DNA of 64,000 nt from JAAGZL01 sp050291365 (lineage in GTDB: Bacteria; Pseudomonadota; Gammaproteobacteria; Chromatiales; Chromatiaceae): positions 20,610 to 84,609 of the forward strand of contig JBNKJS010000029.1 of the NCBI GenBank assembly GCA_050291365.1, written 5' to 3'. Numbering within the stretch: position 1 is the first letter of the stretch; each line of letters opens with the position of its first letter. Positions 35,724-42,497 of the stretch are shown here, piece by piece. The translations under genes and the position numbers were made by a program. Under the pieces are notes generated by a model. The model saw nothing but the letters and a program-made list of their open reading frames with translations. It ran no database searches and was not told the origin of the DNA.

Positions 35724-35896
35724 GTCTCGTTATCAAGATAAGCAAATCGGGACATAATTTGCATATTCCACTTAGTATATCCATCTTAATAGTAGGGTCA
35801 ATATTGGTTTTGTTAGTCTGCTCAGTGCCGAAAGTGCCTATTAGGCTGCGCCCAACCAAAAGCTTAAGTTGAATTAAGTAAGCTGTCCCCGGAATT
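35723..35896. repeat. Modular intergenic repeat, copy 5
   Basis: The 5' module (TGTCTCGTTATCAAGATAAG..., AGTATATCC, GGTCAATATT) matches copy 8 at 41876-41990. The 3' module (CGCCCAACCAAAAGCTTAAG onward to GCTGTCCCCGGAATT) is identical to the one in copy 6. The module change falls near GTGCCG, the same word at which other copies switch. Confidence 0.7.
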
Positions 35897-36145
35897 CCTG
35901 GTTTCACCGACGGGTTGCGCTGCGACGCCGAGGGGAATATCTGGTGCTCCATGGGTCGGGCGGTCCCGAAGGAGGATGGCGTTCGCTGCTACAGTCCCGA
36001 AGGAGAGCTGCTCGGCAAGATCCATATACCGGAGACCGTAGCCAATCTGACCTTTGGCGGCATGAAACGAAATAGACTCTACATCTGCGGTTCGACATCG
36101 CTCTACGCGTGCCACACCAACGCTACGGGCGCGATGAAGCCGTGA
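35897..36145 (+). pseudogene. C-terminal remnant of an SMP-30/gluconolactonase gene
   Basis: From the edge of the intergenic repeat the frame reads PGFTDGLRCDAEGNIWCSMG, then EDGVRCYSPEGELLGKIHIPETVANLTFGG and RLYICGSTSLYA. This is the last 80 or so residues of the SMP-30/gluconolactonase/LRE-like beta-propeller family (the DGxRxDxxGNxW and PExxxNLxFGG strands). There is no start codon context and the first two thirds of the gene are absent. Base composition is clearly more GC-rich than the island around it, and the original terminator is still present downstream. It is the only rightward coding trace in 26-42 kb. Confidence 0.75.
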
Positions 36146-36168
36146 TCCGGCCGGCTAGCCGAAAGGTA

Positions 36169-36200
36169 AAACCCGGGTCAGGTAAGACCCGGGGTTTTTT
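36169..36200 (+). terminator. Terminator behind the gluconolactonase remnant
   Basis: CCCGGGTC (36172-36179) and GACCCGGG (36186-36193) form an 8-bp GC stem with a 6-base loop, followed by a T run. Read on the minus strand the same hairpin is followed by TTTTACC, so it may also stop transcription of the VPLPA-CTERM gene ending at 36232. Confidence 0.8.
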
Positions 36201-36231
36201 CGGTTTTTTCTATTGTGTTCTGGATTATGTT

Positions 36232-37116
36232 CTATGATCGTCGGCCGCCATCTTTCCTACGTTTGAACCCAAGTAAACCTGCGAGCCCAGAGCCAAACAA
36301 CCAGACAGCAGCCGGTACCGGCACTGGTGATGCATTAGGGTTTCCGAGTGCGGTGAGGTTTGATGTATCCCTAAATGCCATGGTGAAGGTGTGGGCGGCA
36401 TCGGCATCTCCGCCAAAGGTCAAGGCCTCTAAAGCGGCGAAAATCATAAATTCTTCACCAGCATCTACAGTAAACGATACCGTCTCTGTCAGGGTCTGTT
36501 CGCCAGGAGAGCTTATATCAATATATGGGAACACAACATTCCGACCTACTAAGGCCGCCCCATCAGCAAAGGCAAGGCCGCCATGGCTAAAACCAAGTTC
36601 AGGCAGTAATTGATGGCAGTCACTGGAGCTGCTGCAATCACTACGGTCATCTACGATGTGTGAGCCGGCATATACCTGGAAGATTGCATCTATATAATTG
36701 CTGGTTGACGCTCCGTCATTAATTATGCCATGCAGGGTCAGGTCGATGGTATAGGTTTGGCTAGTGCCAGAATTATTTTGATAGGCCTGATAGGCGTATG
36801 CTTCGCCAGATATACTAGGATCATCACCATCACCACCTACATAATGGGCTTCCGCCTTGAGTACTGGGGTAAGCGCACCCCAATCGAAACTGGCCTCTGC
36901 GCTGTAGGTGTGTGGATTCAGTGTTGTACCGGAGACCGATTGTGTTGTCACCTGATTTCCGGAGACGCTGGCAGAAGATACACCATACCCGCCATCTGTA
37001 TGCGAACCCCATAAACCGCCTTTGGCCAGAGCGCCTATATTACCAACATTTATAGTGCCTGCATGAGATGAGCCTATAGTCAAGCAGATGAGAACGGCAA
37101 GTATTATTCTTTTCAT
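36232..37116 (-). CDS. VPLPA/PEP-CTERM exported protein
   Basis: The 294-residue protein has a signal peptide (MKRIILAVLICLTIGSSHAG, about 19 residues). Its beta-rich mature part of about 245 residues carries alternating Thr/Ser strands (TETVSFTVDAGEEFMIFAALEALTFGG). The sorting tail is VPVPAAVWLFGSGLAGLLGF followed by KRRKDGG. A CSSSSDCH pair could form a disulfide. Such proteins are exported and processed by an exosortase or archaeosortase-like enzyme. GTAGGAGC precedes the ATG. It lies downstream of the 56-codon gene at 37163-37333, with 46 bases between. Confidence 0.88.
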   Translation of the reverse strand: MKRIILAVLICLTIGSSHAGTINVGNIGALAKGGLWGSHTDGGYGVSSASVSGNQVTTQSVSGTTLNPHTYSAEASFDWGALTPVLKAEAHYVGGDGDDPSISGEAYAYQAYQNNSGTSQTYTIDLTLHGIINDGASTSNYIDAIFQVYAGSHIVDDRSDCSSSSDCHQLLPELGFSHGGLAFADGAALVGRNVVFPYIDISSPGEQTLTETVSFTVDAGEEFMIFAALEALTFGGDADAAHTFTMAFRDTSNLTALGNPNASPVPVPAAVWLFGSGLAGLLGFKRRKDGGRRS

Positions 37117-37162
37117 TTACGTTTGCTCCTACGGGTTGTACGAATATAGAGAATGATGGTTT

Positions 37163-37333
37163 CTAACTATGCGAATCAACTTGTTGTTTTCGAAGCTTAT
37201 GCATTAACAAACTGCAATCTAATGGAAAAAGATAGGTATTTGTTTTCGCGAATGCTGTAGATAGCGCAGCTATCGGAGCCAGAGGCCTGACCATAGCCGG
37301 TTTGACATAATCCCTGTTAATTGTAGCCTCCAT
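37163..37333 (-). CDS. Small peptide gene (56 codons), possible peptide precursor
   Basis: I do not recognise a family. The ATG at 37333 has a strong ribosome binding site (GGGGAGGG about 5 bases upstream), which argues for real translation. The peptide begins MEATINRDYVKPAMVRPLAP, then has a small-residue stretch (IAALSTAFAKTNTY) and a basic tail (HKLRKQQVDSHS). The YVKPAM segment recalls the YxxPxL recognition motif of lasso-peptide leaders, but no maturation genes are in view, so this is only a resemblance. It is in position to be cotranscribed with the VPLPA-CTERM gene at 36232-37116. Confidence 0.5.
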   Translation of the reverse strand: MEATINRDYVKPAMVRPLAPIAALSTAFAKTNTYLFPLDCSLLMHKLRKQQVDSHS

Positions 37334-37515
37334 TTTCCCTCCCCTTTTCTCGTATTTTTTTAATCCATACACAATAATCCTCTAGTTTCCCACTGTTTTC
37401 AACACACTCTGACATCCCAAAACAACAACCAGGTCTTTCTGTGACAGAATTCACGGCTTGAGAGCATCAACAATAGGTGAGGACTAATATCATCGAATGA
37501 TATTTATATTTGTAG

Positions 37516-37542
37516 TTTCCTCCCGCCGCAAGGATGGAAACT
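37516..37542. repeat. Solitary CRISPR-repeat-like hairpin
   Basis: GTTTCC at the left and GGAAAC at the right bound a 27-base element (GTTTCCTCC, CGCCGCAA, GGATGGAAAC) that folds into a stem of 9 pairs with one bulge. The GTTTCC...GGAAAC ends and length are like type I CRISPR repeats, but no second copy or cas gene was found. Confidence 0.3.
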
Positions 37543-37719
37543 TAATTGTGGTACGTAACTGCAATATGCCATTAGATGCATACAAGAAAAAACGGAAGGA
37601 AACATCCCTCCGTTTTGCTGTTTCAACTACATAAGAGCACTACTACAAGGCACACTCCAAACTAAACTCACCTAACCTTGTGAATACAACCTCCGGATCA
37701 CTGACTTCAGCATATTTGA

Positions 37720-37930
37720 CGGGAAAAGGGGACGCATTTATTTCTATATGAAACTGCATCCTGCCTTATCACTTTACTCTGCTTTCAATGGAGGATATAA
37801 GGCCAATCGCCTCAGATAAAGCACTCACCTAATGACCGCTTAGTGCCGATAGTGACTATTAGTCTGCGCCCAACCAAAAGCTTAAGTTGAATTAAGTAAG
37901 CTGTCCCCGGAATTGGGAATTCCCAATTCC
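37720..37930. repeat. Modular intergenic repeat, copy 6 (both GGGGAC ends present)
   Basis: The left end is GAAAAGGGGACGCATTTATT. The right end on the other strand contains CCGGGGACAGCTTACTTAAT. The middle has the CATCCTGCCTTAT... module and GTGCCGATAGTGACTATTAG. The right end runs into a perfect 22-base palindrome at 37909-37930. With outward-matching GGGGAC ends this is the most complete copy and looks like a non-autonomous mobile element. Confidence 0.7.
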
Positions 37931-37960
37931 TCCTTAGATAACCTGCAAACAAGGAAATAA

Positions 37961-38794
37961 TTAGGCTGATCGTTTGCACAATTTTCTTAAGCCGACTAAT
38001 CCTGCAATCGCTGATACAAATAACCAACCAGCTGCAGGCAATGGCACAACTGTAAACTTCAACTGTTCAGCGCCGAGATGTAAATCAATACCCCCTACAG
38101 CTCCGGTAGATGCGATAGGATTGAATGGACTTTGAAATATAGCCCCACCGTCCAGACTAAAATCTCCAGTGAACAGATCCGAACTATCTGAGAAGTATAA
38201 GCGCAGCAAAATATTGTCTGTTATATCTTCAGGTAAAATTGATACACCTTGTGCAAAGACATCACCTTCTTCCGCGTCTCCAAAAAATCCGAAGAGTATT
38301 CCAAGACCTTGGGGTACTCCGAGAAAATCTGATACGGTCTGGCTAAAGTTGTAGACCATTATATGAATATGTCCGTCAGTTCCACTGAGTGTGAAATTCA
38401 TATTGTATAACTGGTCTGTATCTGGGATGGAAGGGGACCAGGTTGAGGTTGCTTGAAAATCACCTAATCCATTTACTGCTAAGTTTTCAATAGCAGCGTA
38501 AGACATCTCGCTAGATAAACGCATGCCGCCAGTCTTTATTATCTGCTCAACTCCACCAGGACTGCTAAGGGTCAGCATACCGTTTGATTCTACTACTGTT
38601 GGTTCGTATATATCCCAAGACGACCCAATAACACCATCATCGAATTCATCAATAAAGTTCCCTGATATATTTCCAGCGGCTGAGAATCGTTCTACGCTGA
38701 AAGCGTATGAAGATGCGGCGGCGTTATTGGTAAATATGAGCAGAACGCTCACTATCAGAAATGTTACAACAATCGTACAATGTACCTGCGTCAT
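37961..38794 (-). CDS. VPLPA-CTERM exported protein
   Basis: The 277-residue protein has a long signal peptide (about 1-27, VVTFLIVSVLLIFTNNAAA). Its mature domain of about 220 residues resembles a lectin/glucanase-like jelly roll (FIDEFDDGVIGSSWDIYEPTVVESNGMLTLSSPGG, YNMNFTLSGTDGHIHIMVYNF). The tail is VVPLPAAGWLFVSAIAGLVGL then RKLCKR. This is a VPLPA-type sorting signal. GGAGGTGAGCT precedes the ATG. The concanavalin-like reading of the mature part is tentative. A carbohydrate-associated surface role fits the exosortase class. Confidence 0.85.
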   Translation of the reverse strand: MTQVHCTIVVTFLIVSVLLIFTNNAAASSYAFSVERFSAAGNISGNFIDEFDDGVIGSSWDIYEPTVVESNGMLTLSSPGGVEQIIKTGGMRLSSEMSYAAIENLAVNGLGDFQATSTWSPSIPDTDQLYNMNFTLSGTDGHIHIMVYNFSQTVSDFLGVPQGLGILFGFFGDAEEGDVFAQGVSILPEDITDNILLRLYFSDSSDLFTGDFSLDGGAIFQSPFNPIASTGAVGGIDLHLGAEQLKFTVVPLPAAGWLFVSAIAGLVGLRKLCKRSA

Positions 38795-38889
38795 AGCTCA
38801 CCTCCATTTTCTTCCATTAAAGGAACTTACTGACGACTAGCGACATACGTTACAATTCTTGCGAATTTAGTTGTGAATAGATTTCTTTA

Positions 38890-39053
38890 CGGGAACGCAT
38901 CCTGCCTTATATTCTAACCATACTTTTTATGCAGGATATCAGGCTAGTCGCCTTAGATAAAGCACTTTCCTAATGTCCGTTTTGTGCTGTGAGTTCAACC
39001 GGTTTGCGACCAAAGCAGATATCGTGTCGCTTGCATCAATAGCCGGTGCCGAC
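38890..39053. repeat. Modular intergenic repeat, copy 7
   Basis: It has the 5' module of copy 6 (GGATATCAGGCTAGTCGCCT, TAGATAAAGCACTTTCCTAA) joined to the 3' module of copy 3 (47 identical bases, 38999-39045). This is a clear recombinant between the two. Confidence 0.75.
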
Positions 39054-39090
39054 CCAAACCGGACTTTTCATTTAAGTCTGTCCCTCAGGT

Positions 39091-40119
39091 TTAGTCTGAC
39101 TGCATCCACAATTCTTCCTCATCATCATAAACGGCAGAACTGGTAGAAAATATGCTGTCATCTTCTAGCTTGCACATTATTCTGGGTATTTCGTCCATAT
39201 TTTCGTCATATAGATCTTCGCAAACCAAGAACAGCTGCTTGTCGATTTCCCCGAGATAAAATACCGGGCAAAGATAGTGGCAACGTATAAGAATCTCCTT
39301 GTCGTCAATATTGATAGAAGGATATGTCCTTGAATCATCCATAAATCTAAATTTAAACCAATTTGTATCTAGAACTTTTTTCAGAAATGTTTGAGATTCA
39401 TCTTTTAAATATCTACTTTTGATTTTGCAAAACAGATCTAAAAACACTTGCGGATGCAGGAAGGTTTCACTTTTAAATGATACGCTTTTAAGAATGTCAT
39501 CTTGCTCCCAATCTTTAGAAGATATATGTTTGCTAATAACACACTCTTCACCTGCTAGTTCAAGCTCCATAGATTCGCTAATTTTTAAGTCGATCTCATC
39601 ACTATAAATTACGCTGTCATCCTTCTCATCTATTAACTTTTTGTCATCTACTGCGTCAGTAATTCTTGAATGATCCTCTTTTGTCTTTGACTGAGTATGC
39701 CTTTTGTCTTTTAAACGCAGAACAAAAAAGACTACGAGACAAAAGGTAAATGCACCCAAGCCAACATATAGAGGATGTTTTTGTTCTGTGATATTACCGC
39801 TTATCCCCGAAACTTCTGGTTCTACTTTTAAGTATTTTATATCAACCTGGTCGAGCTTCTCGGTGTCGTAATAAAGTTTCTTTGATACGGTGAACTCTTT
39901 CCTATATATGATTTTCCTTGATGGCTGATAGTCAATAACAAGCTTATAGCTTGCCCTCCCCAACCCAGTATTTAATATATGCCTACTGCTAACCTTCCCT
40001 TGTATTGTTTCTCCCTTGGACTCCAAACTACTAATTTTAGAATAATCTACCAAACCCATAACAAGGATTACAATTCCGAACAAAAGGATAATATGTCTTA
40101 TTTTTTTTAAGAAATTCAT
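39091..40119 (-). CDS. DUF3592-like two-helix membrane protein with cytosolic domain
   Basis: The 342-residue protein has a helix at about 8-26 (HIILLFGIVILVMGLVDYS). A beta-rich loop follows (GETIQGKVSSRHILNTGLGRASYKLVIDYQ...), then a second helix near 118-137 (LYVGLGAFTFCLVVFFVLRL). This is the DUF3592 layout. The remaining 200 residues are charged and acidic and I cannot assign them; DDSRTYPSINIDDKEILIRCHYLCPVFYL suggests a folded domain. GGAGA precedes the ATG. Role unknown. Confidence 0.6.
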   Translation of the reverse strand: MNFLKKIRHIILLFGIVILVMGLVDYSKISSLESKGETIQGKVSSRHILNTGLGRASYKLVIDYQPSRKIIYRKEFTVSKKLYYDTEKLDQVDIKYLKVEPEVSGISGNITEQKHPLYVGLGAFTFCLVVFFVLRLKDKRHTQSKTKEDHSRITDAVDDKKLIDEKDDSVIYSDEIDLKISESMELELAGEECVISKHISSKDWEQDDILKSVSFKSETFLHPQVFLDLFCKIKSRYLKDESQTFLKKVLDTNWFKFRFMDDSRTYPSINIDDKEILIRCHYLCPVFYLGEIDKQLFLVCEDLYDENMDEIPRIMCKLEDDSIFSTSSAVYDDEEELWMQSD

Positions 40120-40342
40120 GTACGAATTAAATCTCCAGAATTTTATAACACCATCTTAATGTGGGCTTTGCTCCTATAAATGCCCGAAGCTGTCTTTAGG
40201 GATCTGCTTATATGGGATCTATTATCGCTTGCCAATCTATGAATTACTGACCTTCAAAGTGGCGCTAGTTTAGTCGAGGCGAATTCGAGGTCCCAGCCCG
40301 TGTGGCGGACGATCTTGGCCGAATGGTTATATGTAGAATACC

Positions 40343-40678
40343 TCACCAATAACTCCATTGCTGATACCAAAATGCAACCAGATCTAAATTTGGAGCGTCA
40401 CTTTTTGATGATGCGCCTAAACCGTTTTTGAACAATACAGCCACTACAAAAGCGATGGATACAGCAGGTAACACCGTTAAGAGCCAATGTTTATTTTTTA
40501 TTGCTTTATACAAAGCAATGAGCGCAAAAGGACATAGCAACACGCCCCACATTGCAGCTTCATTATTCCATATCATGGACCATTGCAACCCACCATATAA
40601 AATAAAATGTAATAACCCAAGAAAGCTTGGGACTATCGGGAGAAGTGCTAAAGCTGTATTAATTGCGCATTTTTTCAT
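40343..40678 (-). CDS. Small membrane protein, cassette-type ORF
   Basis: The 111-residue protein has about four hydrophobic segments (INTALALLPIVPSFLGLLHFILYG, MWGVLLCPFALIALY, WLLTVLPAVSIAFVVAVLF). It has no known domain. The ATG follows the attC-like core GTTATGC by seven bases (TTAAAAA) without a Shine-Dalgarno sequence, the arrangement usual for integron cassette genes. Downstream of its stop the minus strand has ACATATAACC and a GC-rich inverted repeat region (about 40260-40332) that could be a worn attC. Confidence 0.55.
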   Translation of the reverse strand: MKKCAINTALALLPIVPSFLGLLHFILYGGLQWSMIWNNEAAMWGVLLCPFALIALYKAIKNKHWLLTVLPAVSIAFVVAVLFKNGLGASSKSDAPNLDLVAFWYQQWSYW

Positions 40679-40685
40679 TTTTTAA

Positions 40686-40739
40686 GCATAACAGCTGTAT
40701 TAACGAGACCCACTGTCTCGCTATATATTTCTTTGCTAA
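40686..40739 (-). repeat. attC-like site between cassette ORFs
   Basis: On the minus strand one end is GTTATGC (40692-40686), preceded by TTAATACAGCT. This resembles the L'-R' half of 59-base elements (CTTAACNCAAGCGTTRRRY). A GCGAGAC...GTCTCGT stem forms the centre. The opposite core near 40733-40739 is poor. The stop codon of the upstream ORF (40736-40738) lies at that end. Confidence 0.5.
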
Positions 40740-41212
40740 TTTTTTCTTGAGAAATAGGTATTTACGCCACCAATCCGAACGTCAAAAGAGTTATTATCCT
40801 CCGACCAAGATATATTTCCTGATTCTTTGTAGTTCATTTTACCGCCTCCCATTGGACCACCTGAATTTGTGAAATGAAGCCTAAGGTTGTTACCATTCAA
40901 AATCCAAGAACCTGTCCTCCACACAACCAACTTTCCACCATAGTATTCTTCTGACCTCATCCTTCCACCTGATTTGAACTCATAAATTTTATTGCGTTCA
41001 CTCCATTTGCCAATGAGCGGATTTTTAACAATAGATTTTTCTTCTTCGCCATCTGTATTTTGTTTTATTGTGTCTAGTTTAATTATTTCAGCGTTTGCAC
41101 TACATGGTTTATCTGAAAATATTAATTCTCTCTCATTATTTCTACACTTATAAATATCTGAGGTAGCATCGAAACTAATAAGAAATAATAATATAAGCAG
41201 ATATTTATTCAT
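40736..41212 (-). CDS. DUF4124-type secreted protein, cassette-type ORF
   Basis: The 158-residue protein has a signal peptide (MNKYLLILLFLISFDATS). A DUF4124 motif follows directly (DIYKCRNNERELIFSDKPC, the xYKCxxxxGxxxFSDxPC pattern with two Cys), then a beta-rich lipocalin-like second half (NPLIGKWSERNKIYEFKSGGRM, GSWILNGNNLRLHF). The ATG at 41212 gives the signal peptide; a longer open frame to 41431 only reads through an attC-like site. GGAG lies about nine bases before the ATG. Function unknown; periplasmic. Confidence 0.7.
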   Translation of the reverse strand: MNKYLLILLFLISFDATSDIYKCRNNERELIFSDKPCSANAEIIKLDTIKQNTDGEEEKSIVKNPLIGKWSERNKIYEFKSGGRMRSEEYYGGKLVVWRTGSWILNGNNLRLHFTNSGGPMGGGKMNYKESGNISWSEDNNSFDVRIGGVNTYFSRKN

Positions 41213-41231
41213 GCCAAGCTCCGATTTGATG

Positions 41232-41318
41232 GCATAATGCGTTGTTATGGGCCGATCCGCCACAATGCGGAGGAGCGGCCCAGTAAGCGAAGCGAACGAC
41301 TGGAACAAATTGTTATGC
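41232..41318 (-). repeat. attC site (87 bp)
   Basis: On the minus strand it starts GCATAACAATTTGTTCCAGT, close to the R''-L'' half of known 59-base elements (xxxTAACAATTxGTTCxAG). It contains two stems, CCAGT...ACTGG and GGGCCG..TCCGC/GCGGA..CGGCCC, and ends ATTATGC (one base from GTTATGC). The stop codon of the gene at 41313-41765 lies inside the first core (GCATAAC), as in many cassettes. Confidence 0.7.
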
Positions 41319-41765
41319 ATTATTTGCCTGCAAAGTAACCATTTCGACTCCGCTACCGTTGAATTGGTAATGAACCGAATAATTTCCAAAGTTAAATTTT
41401 GCCCATTCCGGTATAGAACCAAACAACCCATCCTCTTTAGCAGCTTGATGCACTATAGGGATATTGCGCTCTTTAGCATAAGCGACAGCATCATTTCCTG
41501 TATTAAACGGAGCCTCTCTAGGGTCTTCCCCATCAAAGGGGTTGTAACCAGAATGGTTTACTGGTTTCATGAGAATGCATGTTAACTTTTGCGTGGTATC
41601 AAATAGAAACACCAGGCCCATTTCTGGTATTTCAGCATGAAATCGGTCTTCAATATTTTCATTGCAACGATCGCACTCATAGCAAACCGTAACGTCATAA
41701 GTCTCAAAAAGATCATTTAAAAAATCAGATTTAAGACTCTGACCTAGAGTATCCACATATTTCAT
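41313..41765 (-). CDS. Hypothetical protein, integron-cassette ORF
   Basis: The 150-residue cytosolic protein has two Cys pairs typical of a small zinc site near residues 28-35 (TVCYECDRCNENIEDRFH). A mostly beta second half (GLVFLFDTTQKLTCILMKPVNHSGYNPF) includes a helix (NDAVAYAKERNIPIVHQAAKE). No family recognised. The ATG lies 7 bases after the GTTAGGC core of one attC site and the stop is inside the next one, so this ORF plus 41232-41318 is a nearly perfect cassette. Confidence 0.65.
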   Translation of the reverse strand: MKYVDTLGQSLKSDFLNDLFETYDVTVCYECDRCNENIEDRFHAEIPEMGLVFLFDTTQKLTCILMKPVNHSGYNPFDGEDPREAPFNTGNDAVAYAKERNIPIVHQAAKEDGLFGSIPEWAKFNFGNYSVHYQFNGSGVEMVTLQANNA

Positions 41766-41772
41766 TTTGTAT

Positions 41773-41826
41773 GCCTAACAGTTACTAAACAGACAGCTCT
41801 TGTCCGTATAACAATATAAGTTAAAA
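41773..41826 (-). repeat. attC site (54 bp)
   Basis: On the minus strand it begins TTTTAAC (41826-41820) and ends GTTAGGC (41779-41773), a perfect GTTRRRY core. Inside is ACGGACA-AGAGC-TGTCTGT with one G-T wobble, plus GTTA...TAAC pairing outside it. Spacing, orientation and the following ATG fit a cassette recombination site. Confidence 0.65.
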
Positions 41827-41875
41827 AAAATATATGGTGGTAACTGACTGTTATTATTTGAATTCATAATCTCCT

Positions 41876-41990
41876 TGTCTCGTTATTAATATCAGCAAAT
41901 CAGGGCCCTGATTTGCTACTTCCATTCAGTATATCCCCTTCAATATTATGGTCAATATTTGATGATTGTTTAGTCCGGTTTGTGCTGTTT
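41876..41990. repeat. Modular intergenic repeat, copy 8, with a 24-base palindrome
   Basis: It shares the 5' module of copy 5 (TCTCGTTAT, AGCAAATC, AGTATATCC, GGTCAATATT). Positions 41894-41917 are a perfect palindrome (AGCAAATCAGGG and its complement). In copy 5 the same place is a damaged version (AGCAAATCGGGACATAATTT). Confidence 0.7.
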
Positions 41991-42038
41991 CCAGTCTATT
42001 GTTTGCCCTATAGCTCATAACAACATTTCTTGAGACAC

Positions 42039-42065
42039 AAAAAAGGCCCGCATGATTGCGGGCCC
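42039..42065 (-). terminator. Rho-independent terminator after yegP
   Basis: GGCCCGC (42045-42051) pairs with GCGGGCC (42058-42064). On the minus strand the stem is followed by TTTTTT. It lies about 30 bases behind the yegP stop. Confidence 0.85.
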
Positions 42066-42092
42066 ATGATAATTAACCAATAGGTTATAAGA

Positions 42093-42428
42093 TCAAGCGG
42101 TGGAGTCATCTACCTTGGCACCGGGAGCATTCTTCTTTACCGATTCAATACCACCGTCCCGTGCCTTTGCTGATTCGTATGATTGACTGGTACCTATAAC
42201 CTGGTTGTTTCCTGCTTTCAGGTTGAACGAGTACTTTCCTCCCTTGGTTTCTTTTCGCTCATAGCGTGCATCATCAGGCGCGTTCTTTTTTACTGATTCA
42301 ATGCCATTGGTGCAACTGGACTTTGCCTTGTAGCCTTCGCTAGCAAGAATATTCTGACCATTACTTGCTTTAAGGCGAAAACGAAATGCGCCGGATTTGT
42401 CTTTATAAATTTCAAATTTACTTGCCAT
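42093..42428 (-). CDS. yegP: YegP/DUF1508 family protein
   Basis: The 111-residue protein consists of two tandem DUF1508 beta-hairpin units: FEIYKDKSGAFRFRLKASNGQNILASEGYKAKSSCTNGIESVKKNA (about 4-51) and YERKETKGGKYSFNLKAGNNQVIGTSQSYESAKARDGGIESVKKNA (about 55-101). YegP homologues are small cytosolic proteins of unclear function, often stress-induced and exchanged between bacteria. It has its own terminator and GAGGGG before the ATG. It marks the right edge of the island. Confidence 0.93.
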   Translation of the reverse strand: MASKFEIYKDKSGAFRFRLKASNGQNILASEGYKAKSSCTNGIESVKKNAPDDARYERKETKGGKYSFNLKAGNNQVIGTSQSYESAKARDGGIESVKKNAPGAKVDDSTA

Positions 42429-42497
42429 GTTTATACCCCTCTAGTCCTGAGTTTGTGTTGGCATTCTTGTGCAATCAGATAGAGTCACACAGAATTC

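Noticed and set aside
35864..36115. Minus-strand open frames across the gluconolactonase remnant
   Set aside because: Shadows of the GC-rich plus-strand coding remnant.
37516..37542. CRISPR array
   Set aside because: Only one repeat-like unit, no spacers and no cas genes; kept only as a low-interest observation.
40260..40332. attC site after the ORF at 40343
   Set aside because: ATATAAC and a GC-rich inverted stretch are present but the second core cannot be found.
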